From Linnemannia elongata (lineage: Eukaryota > Mortierellomycota > Mortierellomycetes > Mortierellales > Mortierellaceae): DNA of 64,000 nucleotides. Made by a program: the position numbers and the translations under genes. Shown here piece by piece: positions 43,499 through 54,219 of the stretch (the stretch's first letter is position 1; every line of letters begins with the position of its first letter). The notes beneath the pieces were generated by a model, which was not told the DNA's origin, made no database searches, and saw only the letters and a program-made list of their open reading frames with translations. The stretch spans positions 992,001 to 1,056,000 of the forward strand of contig JAXBDG010000014.1 of the NCBI GenBank assembly GCA_036320915.1. The letters run 5' to 3'.

Positions 43499-45440
43499 CT
43501 AGTCATCAATATTAGTCTCATCTTGCTCCACAAAGAAGGAAGGGTGAGCACCAAGGGGTCGAGCAAAGACGATGCCGTTGGAAAGGGTGAAGAATGTGCC
43601 CCAGACCACTGTTCCGATGTCAAGGTAACTTGCCAGCTCACTCTCCACAAAGATCGTAACCCGCTCATCCTCAGCATCTGTTGTTGTTGCTGGCGTCGTT
43701 GTCGTTGTCGTAGTATCGCCACCCCATCCGATGGGGAGCTTGGCCAACGAAACTCTGGAGTAAGGGACAACGATCGACTCCTGCTCTTGCTGTTCAGTGC
43801 CCAAACTCTCACCCGTCGCCTCTACGGCTTTAGCCTTGGGTAAAGCAGAATCCATAGGCTCAACAGCAACGACTCTCATGTGTCGGATCTCCTTTCCACG
43901 CAACTCAACCTCTGTCGCAACGCGGATCCCCGCAACCTGCTCCATCCGCTCCAGAGAATCATCTGGCAATGCATCATACTCAAAGTCGCGGACATACAGG
44001 ATCGAACACGTCTCGTTGAACGAGTCGGGAAACGAGTTGTTGAACTTTTGACACTTGGGCGCCTCGACCTTGGCCTGTTGCGCGATTTCAATCGCCTTTC
44101 GGAGGTCGTCGTCGTACTCAGGGACAACTCTCTTCAAAAGGAGATAGCGCAAGAAACCAATCACGACTTTGGGTGCGGTTGTAAAGTACTCGGCGTCGTA
44201 CCAGCCCGAAGACGAGATAAGGAAGGAGGAGAGGAAGGCCGAGACAACGTAGATGAAATCGACTTCAATATCGACATCATTGTTGTTGGTGTGGAGGGAA
44301 GCAGCCTGATTGGGATCCATGCCTCCGAATGTGAAGTACGTCGAGAGAATCTGACTAGTTATGGCGTTGAAAACGCGTTCCTTACGGAAGTTCTCCATCG
44401 CCAGCCTGAACCTTTCGTCTGCACTCATCGCCCTATATGACCAACGTGTACAATTTGAGGCGTGTTTAGTTAGTCCACCAAAGTTTTCATCCTGCTGTAG
44501 TAGAATTATGAATGACTTCTTTCTGAGAAGAGCCTAATGTACTTACGGTTTGTAAATCTTAGCAGCCTCGGCGTCCACGAGCTCCTGGTCCTGTTCCGGC
44601 TCCTCAACAAGGTCGTCATCCGCCGTTGGCATGTTCCTCTTCTTATTCTTCTTTTTCTTTTTCTTCTTCTTCACCTCCCCATCAACCATGTTCTCGCCTA
44701 GCATAGTAATCAGATTGACATATTATTACTCCGAGCCCATCACAAGTACCATCACGTACAATTAACACATAAGGACACGGAAAAAGAGTAAGGTTTACCT
44801 TGCGCTGGTACTTGATCCGGAGCATTAACAGCACCATCACCTCCGTTACCCGCACTCCCATCAACTACAACATTCACAACCTCCTCATCATCATCCTCCT
44901 GGTCACTATCCAGCGCCGGGTTCCTCAAATAACCCAACGAGATCTGCTCGCCAGTATCCACCATTTCCTCACCAACAACAGCATCTGGGAGGTTGTCCAG
45001 AGTCGCCAGTTTCGATTGGTCGGGCCAGTCGTACCATTCGAACTCTTCCTCTCCGTCATAGTTGTTGTTATCCCCATCGACGCCGTCCAGGTCTTCGACG
45101 AATTCTTCTTCTTCTTCTTCTTCTTCTTCGCTATTGTTGTTTTCGTTGTCGCTGTTGCCGTAATCGTCGTCTTCGGTATCCGAGTCCTGGTTCAATGCGA
45201 GGCCCATGAGTTGCTGCATCAGTTCTTCGCGCATACGTCTATCAAAGGGTGGATATACAAGCACATATAAATAATCTTAGTGTCGAGTCAGCAGAATAAA
45301 AAAAGAAAAAAAAAAAAAAGGCGATAGAAAAAAGGGACTTGATAACAATAAAGGGGACGCTCACGAATGAATGACACAGCAAAAGTATAATAGTAAAGAA
45401 AGCCTGAAGAAAAAACATACTCGAGTGTCTCTTCGTCCAT
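43499..45440 (-). CDS. arb1: Arb1-like Argonaute siRNA chaperone complex subunit
   Basis: Four exons on the minus strand: 45440-45421, 45238-44799, 44697-44547 and 44432-43499, with donors GTATGT, GTAAAC and GTAAGT and acceptors ATAG, CTAG and ATAG. All phases agree, giving 514 residues. The first exon is only 20 bases; splicing yields MDEETLERMREELMQQLMGL. Residues ~20-140 are very acidic (Asp/Glu runs). A KKKKKKKNKKR basic patch follows near 160, then the conserved domain: MSADERFRLAMENFRKERVF, SQILSTYFTFGGMD, and VVIGFLRYLLLKRVVPEYDD. This order (lysine-rich patch, FRKER, xYFxxGG, FLxYLLxxxVxPEYxDD) matches my knowledge of Arb1, which in fission yeast binds Argonaute with Arb2 and controls siRNA loading for heterochromatin. 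The N-terminus is longer and more acidic than I would expect. Role in RNAi is inferred from family; identity is from memory of the domain, not a search. Confidence 0.75.
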
Positions 45441-46063
45441 GAGGGACTTTAGTGATGTCTTCTGTTGTTATGCAATGAGCGTACTTTTTTTTTTTTTTTT
45501 TTTTTGCGTGTGCAAGGAAAAGAAAGACGTGTATGTTTGTTAAATGTGTTTGTGACGACGTGTGCGAGGATGTGCGTACGTGTGTGCGGGCGAATGAAAA
45601 AGAACGCGAGGGATGGAGGGAAGGAAGGAAAGAAGGAAAGAAGGATGTGGAAATAAAGAAACTCAAAAAAGAACAAACTGCCTGTGCCTTACCACCCGTC
45701 CCATGGAATAAGGGAAAAAATGAAAAAGAAAGAGCCCACCCTTTCAGGGCGCACCCACAGACAGTTGATAGACATGAGGCACGGTGTGTGATTGGCTGTA
45801 CATTAACAATCGAACAAGAGAGGAATCTCGTGGCAAGCAAAGAACAAAAAAAAAAAAAAAAAAAGGAGAGAGAGAAGTGAGAAAGAGAATATCAACATGC
45901 TTTGTTGTGAAAGAGGCGCCGTTGTTTGTTATTGTCCGACGGAACGCGTCCTTGAATAGCGAAACGGGGGGAAAACCTCCAAGGATCAACAAAGTGGCAA
46001 GGACTTTTAGCTACGCTGGACTACTATGCTATGTTATCCTCCCTCGATAGAAGGGTGAAACGC

Positions 46064-46097
<34 letters not shown>

Positions 46098-46629
46098 TCT
46101 TTGGTAATAATATTCAAGAAAAACTGAAACCAGAAATGCCTTTGGTTTTATCCTCATCACATCACATACATACATCACACGCAATTGAATAAGGTGGGTG
46201 ACGGAGAACGAAGACCCAACCATGACCTCATGAAGAAGCCCCCTCACTTCGTCTGAACGTCCACTCTCTTCACTCACTCACTATCTGTCATACCCGCTTT
46301 AATAAAAAAAAACAGGAAATGAAAAAGGAACAACCGCCGGACTGACACCATCAAACAAAAAAAGAAAAAAGAAACAAAAAAGAAAGCATGAACCCTCCCT
46401 TGTCCCCGGACATGATTCATATCGTCAATGCAATGACCAGCTGCCTCTACATTTGCTTACTTCATCCATATCCACCTTCTTCGATATATATTGTGCCACA
46501 CTTTTCTTCCCCTTCACCGACTCTTTCTTTCCTCTCTTCCTTCCCTTTCTTCCTCTCCAAAGCAACCAAACAGCCATCACCAACCCAAAGCATACCACAG
46601 CAAACCCCAACAACCAAAGTAAAATCAAG
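45441..46629. other. Divergent promoter region between arb1 and the Ser/Thr-rich gene
   Basis: About 1.2 kb between two divergent starts. It contains long T or A runs (45486 onward, 45847 onward, and 32 T at 46065-46096). A pyrimidine-rich leader lies just upstream of 46630. No gene supported. Confidence 0.45.
46065..46096 (+). repeat. Homopolymer run of 32 T
   Basis: The longest homopolymer in the window, in the divergent spacer. Such tracts exclude nucleosomes in fungi and may be a promoter element for the flanking genes. Confidence 0.9.
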
Positions 46630-47601
46630 ATGATGTCCAACAACAACACAGATCAGAAAGATCCCCACGTCTCAATCCCCATCGCTCCCTCCACCACCTT
46701 CACAAACTCAACACCCACAATCCACTCGACAAAAACCCTCAAATCCTACCACCCAGAAAACGATTCTAATACTGTAGAAGACCTCTCTTCAAACACAACC
46801 ACAACAATTGTCCCCCTCCCCGCAGTCCCACAAGCCCTACACCTCAACACCTCCCACACCGCCGCCGGAGGGGGGGTCATCTCCAACTCTGCAGACCGTC
46901 ATCACCTTTCATCCTCCTCCTCCTCGGCGTTCCAAGAGGTTGACATTGCCTCCCTTCGCGCTTCCACCTCCGAAGGAGGAGGAGCTCTGTCCGACCCATT
47001 GACGGACCCTACATTCTTTAACACCGCTCGTCGTCACTCCTCTGCCACAAGTGGAGGATTCGTATTGGAGAGTCCAACAATGTCCTCAACACCCTACGAA
47101 TTTGAGATGCAAAGGTTCAACGCCTACGACGGGTCTGAACCCTCGACCGTCAAAGTCGTCACCACCATCATTCCCGCCCCTTCCTCCAAACCCACCACTA
47201 ATTCCACTACCACTACCACAACAACAGAAGGAGGAGGAAACTCATTCTTCACAGGCTGGATGACCGTCCCACCTTCATTGGCAGGACGCCCGAAACTGTC
47301 GCAGGAGCAGGAAGATTATGTCCGGAGGGAGTATGAGCGTGGGCCCGTGCCATTGATGTGGGCCAAGAAGGATGATCTAGAGAACCAAACTGCTTTCGCC
47401 ACTGTTGTTACCACCGCAACAGCAGCAACGCCAGCAGCAGCAGAAGCTACTCCATCAAGCTGGTTCGGAAACTGGGGTTTCCGTAGATCATCTGCAAGCT
47501 CTACAGCTGGTACAGAGACCTCGATCACTACTCCTCCCAGAGCTGCCGTTGCTCCTACCCCATCCGACTCTGGTAGACGTGAGACTTCTCAAGCCCTGTA
47601 A
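46630..47601 (+). CDS. Ser/Thr-rich protein of unknown function with one conserved-looking block
   Basis: Single exon, 323 residues from the ATG at 46630 (a second ATG follows directly; the frame is open upstream but reads as leader). Not recognised. Most of the protein is Ser, Thr, Pro and Ala rich and probably disordered, with poly-Ser and poly-Thr runs. One block near residues 210-255 looks like a real folded or binding element (GWMTVPPSLAGRPKLSQEQE, then DYVRREYERGPVPLMWAKKD). A second aromatic patch follows (SSWFGNWGFRR). There is no signal peptide or membrane span. It shares a divergent promoter with arb1 and converges on the F-box gene at 47783. It could be a signalling scaffold; no function is assigned. 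Confidence 0.65.
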   Translation: MMSNNNTDQKDPHVSIPIAPSTTFTNSTPTIHSTKTLKSYHPENDSNTVEDLSSNTTTTIVPLPAVPQALHLNTSHTAAGGGVISNSADRHHLSSSSSSAFQEVDIASLRASTSEGGGALSDPLTDPTFFNTARRHSSATSGGFVLESPTMSSTPYEFEMQRFNAYDGSEPSTVKVVTTIIPAPSSKPTTNSTTTTTTTEGGGNSFFTGWMTVPPSLAGRPKLSQEQEDYVRREYERGPVPLMWAKKDDLENQTAFATVVTTATAATPAAAEATPSSWFGNWGFRRSSASSTAGTETSITTPPRAAVAPTPSDSGRRETSQAL

Positions 47602-47782
47602 AAGAAAAAAAATCAAACCCTTGTTTCATTCCAATGTTTCCACGAGGTCACCCTTTTTTTTTTTTTTTTTGTTTTGTGTTCACACAGCAATACTTATTCA
47701 TACAGCAACTCCTAATAAAATTAATCTGCGGTACTGTTGTAAAAGCAACCTTGCACCCAACGAAATCTCTAGCGCACAGGTA

Positions 47783-50700
47783 TTAATACCAGGTGCCTAA
47801 GGGTGAAGGCGAGCGACCACCCTCACGAGGCCGCATCACCTCAGTCATCAGCTCGCCATTACGGATACCACCGTGACCAGCATCCCATGGCGCATGCGCT
47901 GCTCCTCCAATGTACCGGACATACCAGTTAAATCGAGTAACTCCTGGCACGTCCTCTTCACTATCACTCTCGTCATCATCCTGATCCTCATCCTCATCTG
48001 AGATATCAGTGTACTCCTCATCGCCGTCATCATCCACATGCTCATCTTTATCCTCGTTTTCTGTCGCAGACGTCAACTCGACAGCGGCAGCCTTAGCCTT
48101 CTCAGCCTTCTTGGCTGCGATTGCCTTCCGAGCCGCAGGCGTATACATCTTATGGATCCCGCTCTCCTGACTAACCGCATGGGTCTCCATTCCTTCCTCC
48201 ATAAAAAGATCATCCAGCAGGCGGGCATCGACTTGGACCATTCGCCTGTTCAACCGCACAACCTTGGGATCAATCGACAGCTCCAACTCGGGTCTCAGAC
48301 GAACTCCTTGCTCTCGTCGCTTCTTGGCAAAGTACGCCGCCGGTCCAGCAGCGGGCGTATTGGCAGGTGTCTTGAGGTCCTCGCGATACTTTCGGACAGA
48401 GGCCCTCAGTTTGGCTCGATCCCAGAAACCCGTGATCATATGCAACTTTGGCCAATGCGTCAACACCCACTCCAACTCGGCTTCCTGACGCAAACCATGC
48501 GGTCCCAAAAACACAACATCCAAGTTCTCAAGCGCCTCCAGTCCTGCCAGATGCTCCAATCCAGATGATAGCTTCAGATCAAGGTACTTTCGAGGTGTCT
48601 CATTCGATCCTGGTCTCGCGATTCCTCGAATGTAGCCTCCGAAAACGTTGGCTGAATCCAACACCCGGTCGCCTGCACTGTCGGTCGATACTGGGCGCCC
48701 ACCTCCCAGTGTCAACGTCTTTAGTCGCGAAAGTCGTCCCAGCTGCCGACAGACCCTGGTTTGAACCTTTCGAACCTCCTTCTGCGCCAAATCCTTGTCC
48801 AGAGCCGAGGGCGAATCAAACTCAATGCAAAGGTGAAGGGTATGAAGTCGAGTGGCAACCCAGGCGCTCTCCTGCGCCGCGATCGTCTTGCCGTTGACTG
48901 GGTAAGGTCCAACAAGGAGACGCTCCAGTACCGGGCAAGTCATCAAGATCTGAAGGATCTCATCGTAGTATGTACCCTGGCGAACCTCAATCTCATAGGC
49001 AGATGACCGCAACTGCCACATCAACTTGGGGCTCAACGACAGATCCAAACTGGTCAAGGTGGTGCGACAGCGGTGACCGATCGACGAAAAGAACTTGGCC
49101 TCAACCTTGCACACATCTGCTGCATTCAGAACTTTGAGTCCCCTATGTGTCGACGGAGACTTAGAAGACACAGAGTCCGCGTCCGCGCTCGATCCAGTAC
49201 CCCAGAGCTCGCAGATGGCATCAAAGAAAGTCTCGTTCACGGCTTCCGAGCGGCTTCCTGAAAAATCGAAAGTGTTGATCTTGGGGCAAAGTGGGTGAAG
49301 ATTCCTGAAGGCCTTGGATAGAGCCGTGGCCCCTTGTGTGCTCGAGTGTGGCATAGGTGGTGGGACATGCTGCGCAAGGACGCTGCCCATGCTCGTCATC
49401 GGGTGAATGTAATGTGCGCCGCCGCCGCCGTAGCCCCAGATGTTGTGTTCGTAATCAATCTCATCGTCGCTATACTCCTCAAACGGGTCATACATCAAGT
49501 TATCCTCGTCGTCATCATCCTCATCCTCATAGTCCATGTCGTCCTCGTTCAATGCGTGTGGCGGGTTGGTGGTTCCTGCTGGCTGTTGATTCTGGACTGA
49601 AGGACTTCCTGCGTCAGGGTTAACAACATGCAAAGGACTAGTCACGGGCTCCAAGGCTGGCAAGTCGTCGTCAGAATCCTCCTCCACTGATGCAAGGTCT
49701 GGCATGTCTTTGTCCGTACCTCCCACAGGCTCCTCGTCAGCGCCTTCGTTATGGTGTCCGTCGACGGCTGGGATAAGATCAGGCAAATCGGCAGGCTCTT
49801 CCTCATCCCCAGATCCACCTTCAGAGTCGGACGCTAATCCTGCAGGTCCGCCGGCTTGTCCAAATGGATTCTCTCCCAAGTCTTGGAGTCCATCAAAAAA
49901 TGCAGCTGGCATGTCCATATCATCCGACGCAAGGGATGCCGTATCCGCCTCCCACAACATGTCATCATCGGTCCCGATCCCGTAGATCTGCTTAAGAGAC
50001 AGCGCCGTCAGCTCAGGCATCACCGCAGCAAGTCGAAGCAAGAGTTGGGTGTTGAGAGTCGACCGATCTAGGCTTAGGGACTTGATGTTGGTCAATCTGT
50101 TGAGAGGTATTGCTCCTGCAATTGTCTTTGCGGACATGACGGCAAAACTGGGCGTCGTTCGCGTTCCTGGGATCCATTCTTCATCCTCGTTCTGACCAGC
50201 CTCCCCTCCTTCGGCCGCCGGAGCCTCTGATCCTTCTGCTGCCTCCGCTGAAGATGTTGTTGTTGATGATCCTGTTCCAGACCTTTCCAGAGTTGCAGAG
50301 GAATTGCTGCTGGTGGCTAGAAGGTTCTTCTGGTGCACGTCATAGACATGCCTCCACCCATAGAGAAGCACAATGGCAGAATAGCTGACCGCAAGATCTG
50401 TCATCTCAATAGACAACTCCTCAAGCGTAGACGAAGCCGAGACCATCATGCGGAAGAGCTCTTCGCCCTCATAGTCGACCCACTTCAGGAAAGAGATTTT
50501 CTCCAGTTTTGGCATCTTCTCGATAAGCTTCAGGATGGGTTCGCCGACTGGGAAGCAAAGACCCGTTACTTGGAAATTCCGAAGACTGGTAAGATTGTTC
50601 TCAATGATCTTTTCTGCAGATTTGATCATCAGTCGGATGGCGGGTGCGACGCTGGGGCGGTGCGGTGAGTCTCGAAAATGAGGTAGGGTATGGATTAAGC

Positions 50701-51232
50701 TCGCGCTGTAGTGTACGTGAACGTCTGTGAGTCGCCGACAGTCGAGAAGGGTTTTGGTCGCAGTGGTGGTCGGTTTGTTGTCGTCTTCATCGTCTTCCCC
50801 TCCTGAACGAAACGCTCGCCCTGCTGCTGTTGTTGCTCTTGTTGCGGTCGTATTGGCCGATGCTAAGGAAGATTCAGAAGGAGAAGGCTTGAAAAGCGCC
50901 TCGTGGACGGCCGAGTCACAAGGCACATAAACACTCAAGTCTCGGACATGCTGATAGTTGTTGGCAAACTGAGTAATAAAGTCCTCGTCGTAAACATCTT
51001 GCGGGGAGATGGTCCTCCACAAGAAGGGGCGTCCGCATAGCAGCCAGAGCCTGTTGACGAGACAGCAGGAGGGTAGGGAGGCGATGGTGACATTATGTAG
51101 AATGCGTTCGAGGATCTCTGGTGGGAGTTTGTTGGCGGCAGAGTCGCTTGAAGTGATGACATCGTTGTCTATAGTATAGTCTGAAGGCAATGGCGATAGT
51201 GGCGGTGGTGAGGAGTTCGTCGAGGATGTCAT
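47783..51232 (-). CDS. Large F-box/LRR-like protein with acidic insertions
   Basis: Single exon, 1149 residues from the ATG at 51232 (MTSSTNSSPPPLSPLPSDYT); the frame is open to 51295 and a start there would add 21 residues. The F-box near residues 35-80 is close to consensus (NKLPPEILERILHNVTIASL, CCLVNRLWLLCGRPFLWRTI). It is the largest F-box gene here because of long disordered acidic insertions, one central (Asp/Glu/Gly/Ser-rich, ~430-590) and one near the C-terminus. Leucine-rich parts include LTNIKSLSLDRSTLNTQLLL and LSRLKTLTLGGGRP. The family module is present (LEHLAGLEALENLDVVFLG, then EAELEWVLTHWPKLHMITGF) but is followed by ~200 extra residues with a Lys/Ala-rich helical stretch, an acidic run and a hydrophobic end. 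Predicted SCF substrate receptor. Confidence 0.85.
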   Translation of the reverse strand: MTSSTNSSPPPLSPLPSDYTIDNDVITSSDSAANKLPPEILERILHNVTIASLPSCCLVNRLWLLCGRPFLWRTISPQDVYDEDFITQFANNYQHVRDLSVYVPCDSAVHEALFKPSPSESSLASANTTATRATTAAGRAFRSGGEDDEDDNKPTTTATKTLLDCRRLTDVHVHYSASLIHTLPHFRDSPHRPSVAPAIRLMIKSAEKIIENNLTSLRNFQVTGLCFPVGEPILKLIEKMPKLEKISFLKWVDYEGEELFRMMVSASSTLEELSIEMTDLAVSYSAIVLLYGWRHVYDVHQKNLLATSSNSSATLERSGTGSSTTTSSAEAAEGSEAPAAEGGEAGQNEDEEWIPGTRTTPSFAVMSAKTIAGAIPLNRLTNIKSLSLDRSTLNTQLLLRLAAVMPELTALSLKQIYGIGTDDDMLWEADTASLASDDMDMPAAFFDGLQDLGENPFGQAGGPAGLASDSEGGSGDEEEPADLPDLIPAVDGHHNEGADEEPVGGTDKDMPDLASVEEDSDDDLPALEPVTSPLHVVNPDAGSPSVQNQQPAGTTNPPHALNEDDMDYEDEDDDDEDNLMYDPFEEYSDDEIDYEHNIWGYGGGGAHYIHPMTSMGSVLAQHVPPPMPHSSTQGATALSKAFRNLHPLCPKINTFDFSGSRSEAVNETFFDAICELWGTGSSADADSVSSKSPSTHRGLKVLNAADVCKVEAKFFSSIGHRCRTTLTSLDLSLSPKLMWQLRSSAYEIEVRQGTYYDEILQILMTCPVLERLLVGPYPVNGKTIAAQESAWVATRLHTLHLCIEFDSPSALDKDLAQKEVRKVQTRVCRQLGRLSRLKTLTLGGGRPVSTDSAGDRVLDSANVFGGYIRGIARPGSNETPRKYLDLKLSSGLEHLAGLEALENLDVVFLGPHGLRQEAELEWVLTHWPKLHMITGFWDRAKLRASVRKYREDLKTPANTPAAGPAAYFAKKRREQGVRLRPELELSIDPKVVRLNRRMVQVDARLLDDLFMEEGMETHAVSQESGIHKMYTPAARKAIAAKKAEKAKAAAVELTSATENEDKDEHVDDDGDEEYTDISDEDEDQDDDESDSEEDVPGVTRFNWYVRYIGGAAHAPWDAGHGGIRNGELMTEVMRPREGGRSPSPLGTWY

Positions 51233-51401
51233 TGTCGTGGGCAATGTAGAGGATGGGAAGGAAGTAGACAAATAAAAAGCGAAAAAAACTGTCATCTTTA
51301 TTATCGCGCGTCTGGTACAACTGCACGTGATGTTGACGCGCTCTTGATATCAATGTTACACCCAAAATATGTAAAATATGTACTCAATCACAAAGGGTAA
51401 A

Positions 51402-53687
51402 TCAACGCAAGTACAGCGGTGGGCAAGACCCTTTATTTCTAGCCTTGTCCTGGACATTCAACTCGGGCCACATCTTAGCCAAGAGGCCCTGGAACCGAGA
51501 TATACCTGGCGTGTCCGTCTTCAACAACGAGACATGCTGAAGCTTGGGCCACGACCGCTTCATCCATGAAATCTCTTCCGGCCCCATATGCTCTACCCAA
51601 CCTGTTACGGCGATGTGCTCCAGCTCTTGAAGAGTTGCCAGTTGCTCAATGCCACCTGGCAACGTCCAAGGAAGCCCGATCTGCCCTAGATTTGCCTTCT
51701 CGACGTGCTCTCCGCTGAGATCCAGGTGCTTCAGATGCCTCAACTTGGAGAGTTGGTTCAGAAAGGCGACCCGGCTTTGGTCAGCAGTCGCTTCTTGGTG
51801 TTGTCGATGATGTCGGTGGCGGTGGTGGATGCGATGTTGAAAATGGTGCCAGCTCTGCTTCTGTTGATGGTCTTGCTGTAGGCTATGTGGTTGTTGTCGG
51901 CTGTAAAGTCGCGCCTGTGTGTCTTTATCAAATGCCAACGATGGTGAGCCTTGCCCGTTCCCAAATCCTTGCTCTTGGACATTGTCGGGATAGCACATTA
52001 ACTCCTCATCTTCCTGTAAAGGTTCCAAAGACACATAGATAGAGAGTCTCTCTAGCTTGTGGCAGACCCATTCCTTCGGACTGGCGCTGTCCTGAGGCAT
52101 GGTCGGGTGTGAGTGGGTATTGTGAGAGGCGGGTTGGAAAGGCAAATTGTCGCATCCCCAAGACATCTCCTGATCATCCTGGTGTTGATTTGACCCCTCA
52201 ACTCCTCTTCCTTGCGTCGCATACACATCGCCGCCACCACTATCAACGTCACATCCTGCACCTAAATCTGCCGATCCTGCACTTCTTGCTTCACGCAACG
52301 TTGGTGAAGGTGAAAACAGCGTGTGCACTCCACCGACAACAACTGGGACCAAATCGCCTGCCCACATCCTGATCTCAGGCGCGCACAAGTTGATCAAGTT
52401 CGGACATTTCGTCAAAACCAACCGGAGATCCGCTGGCGTGACTCCTGTGAAGCAGGCAAGCCGGAGACTCTGAAGGTTCTGTCCTTGTTTCGTGACAATC
52501 TCAGTCGTCAGCTGGGAAGGTAGCTCGTAGTCCGCGAAGGAGGTGGCGCGAAGAGCACGTGGGCTGGAGAGGAGGCTGGCTGTGCCTATCGATCGCTCGG
52601 TTCGGTTGTGGATGAGCTGTTGGAGGCTAGGCGTGTTCCAGACAATGTTGGGTGAAGACGACCAGGCGTTGTTGCACTTGACTTGACTGAAGGAAAGATT
52701 GATAACCATAAGGTTTGGCGCCTCAATTCTCAACTCGGACATCTGGAAGGTTGCGTGGGTCATGACGAGGACTTTGAGGTGCTGGAGGTCCAGTACTGGT
52801 GCAGCGGGAGGGGAGGGTGGCTGTGGCTGAAAGGCTGTTTCTGTGGCTGAAGGGGAAGATGATCGCAGCCCGACCGCGACTCCGGTAGTGTTCTTGAGTG
52901 TCAGCTTTGAAAATCTCAGTAGGAAGAGGCTCCGCGAGTTGTCGACCAGAAGGTTGAGCTCTGCTGGCGAGACTTCCCATTTGGACAAATGAATGATACG
53001 CAGATTATGATGTTTCAGCTCACAGAGCTGTTTGGTAAAGCGGATCCGATGAAAAGGCGACATCTCGTCAAAGGATTCCGTCAGCGATTGAAGGTTAGGG
53101 TTTTGTTGGATGAGGCGGATACATGCGTCGGTTGACTGCAGACACCAGAAATCGTCCTGGAGGTCGTTGTATCGATCTGTTCCGACGATGGGGATCTTGT
53201 ATTTGGGTATTTGTTCGTGGACGCGACGTCGGAAGAGGAGTGAAGGGTGGATGTCGAGCGTGAGGAGGTTTCGGCAGGTAGTTGAACAAGGAAAGCGGTA
53301 TGACAATGTGCAGTATTTGGTGGCGGTACCTGTTGGAGTAAGGGGTGATGTTGACAGTGGCGATGTGCTGGGTGGAGTCGATTGAGGAGGATGTGCTTGT
53401 GTTGAAGTGGGCATAGAGGGGCAGCAGATAATGTTGGGATTGAAGGACCCGATGGTCAGCCGCATGGGCTCGGAGAGGACGAGGTGCCGGATCAAGTGGG
53501 CGTGTTGGTGAAGCGCCTCTTTGGAGATGAGGCGGAGGGTGGCGTCGTCAAGGGTGATGGACCGGAAGAGGAGAGATTGAAAGTCTGCATGCCAGGCCTT
53601 GCAGACGAGTATACAGGCGAGGATGTCGCGTTGCGGCAGGTACTGGCCTATGAGCATTCGAAGCTCAGGCAGCCTTAGAGGGTGCAT
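51402..53687 (-). CDS. F-box/LRR-like protein with His/Gln-rich insertion
   Basis: Single exon, 761 residues, start MHPLRLPELRMLIGQYLPQR. The F-box-like region is residues 1-45 (DILACILVCKAWHADFQSLL). The middle has leucine-rich segments (LKVLVMTHATFQMSELRIEA, LQSLRLACFTGVTPADLRLV, LTKCPNLINLC). It carries Ser/Thr/Pro-rich and His/Gln-rich low-complexity insertions (histidine-dense near ~620-650) that interrupt the repeats. The C-terminal module closes the protein (LSKLRHLKHLDLSGEHV, EEISWMKRSWPKLQHVSLL). It is tandem with the gene at 47783, same strand, about 170 bases apart. The histidine-rich loop could bind metal but may simply be repeat expansion. Confidence 0.85.
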   Translation of the reverse strand: MHPLRLPELRMLIGQYLPQRDILACILVCKAWHADFQSLLFRSITLDDATLRLISKEALHQHAHLIRHLVLSEPMRLTIGSFNPNIICCPSMPTSTQAHPPQSTPPSTSPLSTSPLTPTGTATKYCTLSYRFPCSTTCRNLLTLDIHPSLLFRRRVHEQIPKYKIPIVGTDRYNDLQDDFWCLQSTDACIRLIQQNPNLQSLTESFDEMSPFHRIRFTKQLCELKHHNLRIIHLSKWEVSPAELNLLVDNSRSLFLLRFSKLTLKNTTGVAVGLRSSSPSATETAFQPQPPSPPAAPVLDLQHLKVLVMTHATFQMSELRIEAPNLMVINLSFSQVKCNNAWSSSPNIVWNTPSLQQLIHNRTERSIGTASLLSSPRALRATSFADYELPSQLTTEIVTKQGQNLQSLRLACFTGVTPADLRLVLTKCPNLINLCAPEIRMWAGDLVPVVVGGVHTLFSPSPTLREARSAGSADLGAGCDVDSGGGDVYATQGRGVEGSNQHQDDQEMSWGCDNLPFQPASHNTHSHPTMPQDSASPKEWVCHKLERLSIYVSLEPLQEDEELMCYPDNVQEQGFGNGQGSPSLAFDKDTQARLYSRQQPHSLQQDHQQKQSWHHFQHRIHHRHRHHRQHQEATADQSRVAFLNQLSKLRHLKHLDLSGEHVEKANLGQIGLPWTLPGGIEQLATLQELEHIAVTGWVEHMGPEEISWMKRSWPKLQHVSLLKTDTPGISRFQGLLAKMWPELNVQDKARNKGSCPPLYLR

Positions 53688-53871
53688 ATCACTCTAGATG
53701 TTGCGTATGCTGTGTATGTAATGTGGGGTCGAAAGGATAAGATGTTGCTGAGGTAGGGAGTAGAAGGTGAGTGGGAAGGAAAGGAATGAGCTTATTTTTG
53801 AGGTGATGGAGAGTTGGGTAGATGTTGATGAGGGAGGGAATGATGAAGGGTGAAGAGGAGAAGAGTGAAGA

Positions 53872-53904
53872 AAGGAAGGAAGGAAGGAAGGAAGGAAGGA
53901 AGGA
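53872..53904 (+). repeat. AAGG tetranucleotide microsatellite
   Basis: About eight AAGG units without interruption in the 5' flank of the minus-strand F-box gene starting at 53687. Confidence 0.9.
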
Positions 53905-54191
53905 ATGAAGACGAAGGGCAGCAGCGAGGAACAATAAAACAATAAAGAATGAAAATCCGACGAGGGAAGGTATGGAAGAAGGAGAAGGAGGTTAAGAAGG
54001 TAGGAGGAAGGGGGAAATAAGAAAGAGGAGAAGAAGGGAGAACGTGCTTGGTCGGGACGACAAAGGAGAGTGGGCGGGGGTGGGTGAAGAAGAAGAAGGG
54101 AGGACAATGCGCGTGTATGAACAAGTTCAAGCAAGAGAGGGAGTGATTGAGTGCCTAGAAGCACAAGCAGAAGCAAAAGCAGAAGAAGAAG

Positions 54192-54219
54192 AAAAAAAAA
54201 AAAAAAAAAAAAAAAAAAA
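54192..54219 (+). repeat. Homopolymer run of 28 A
   Basis: Uninterrupted A tract following (GAA)n. Possibly nucleosome-excluding; its length may be unstable. Confidence 0.9.
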
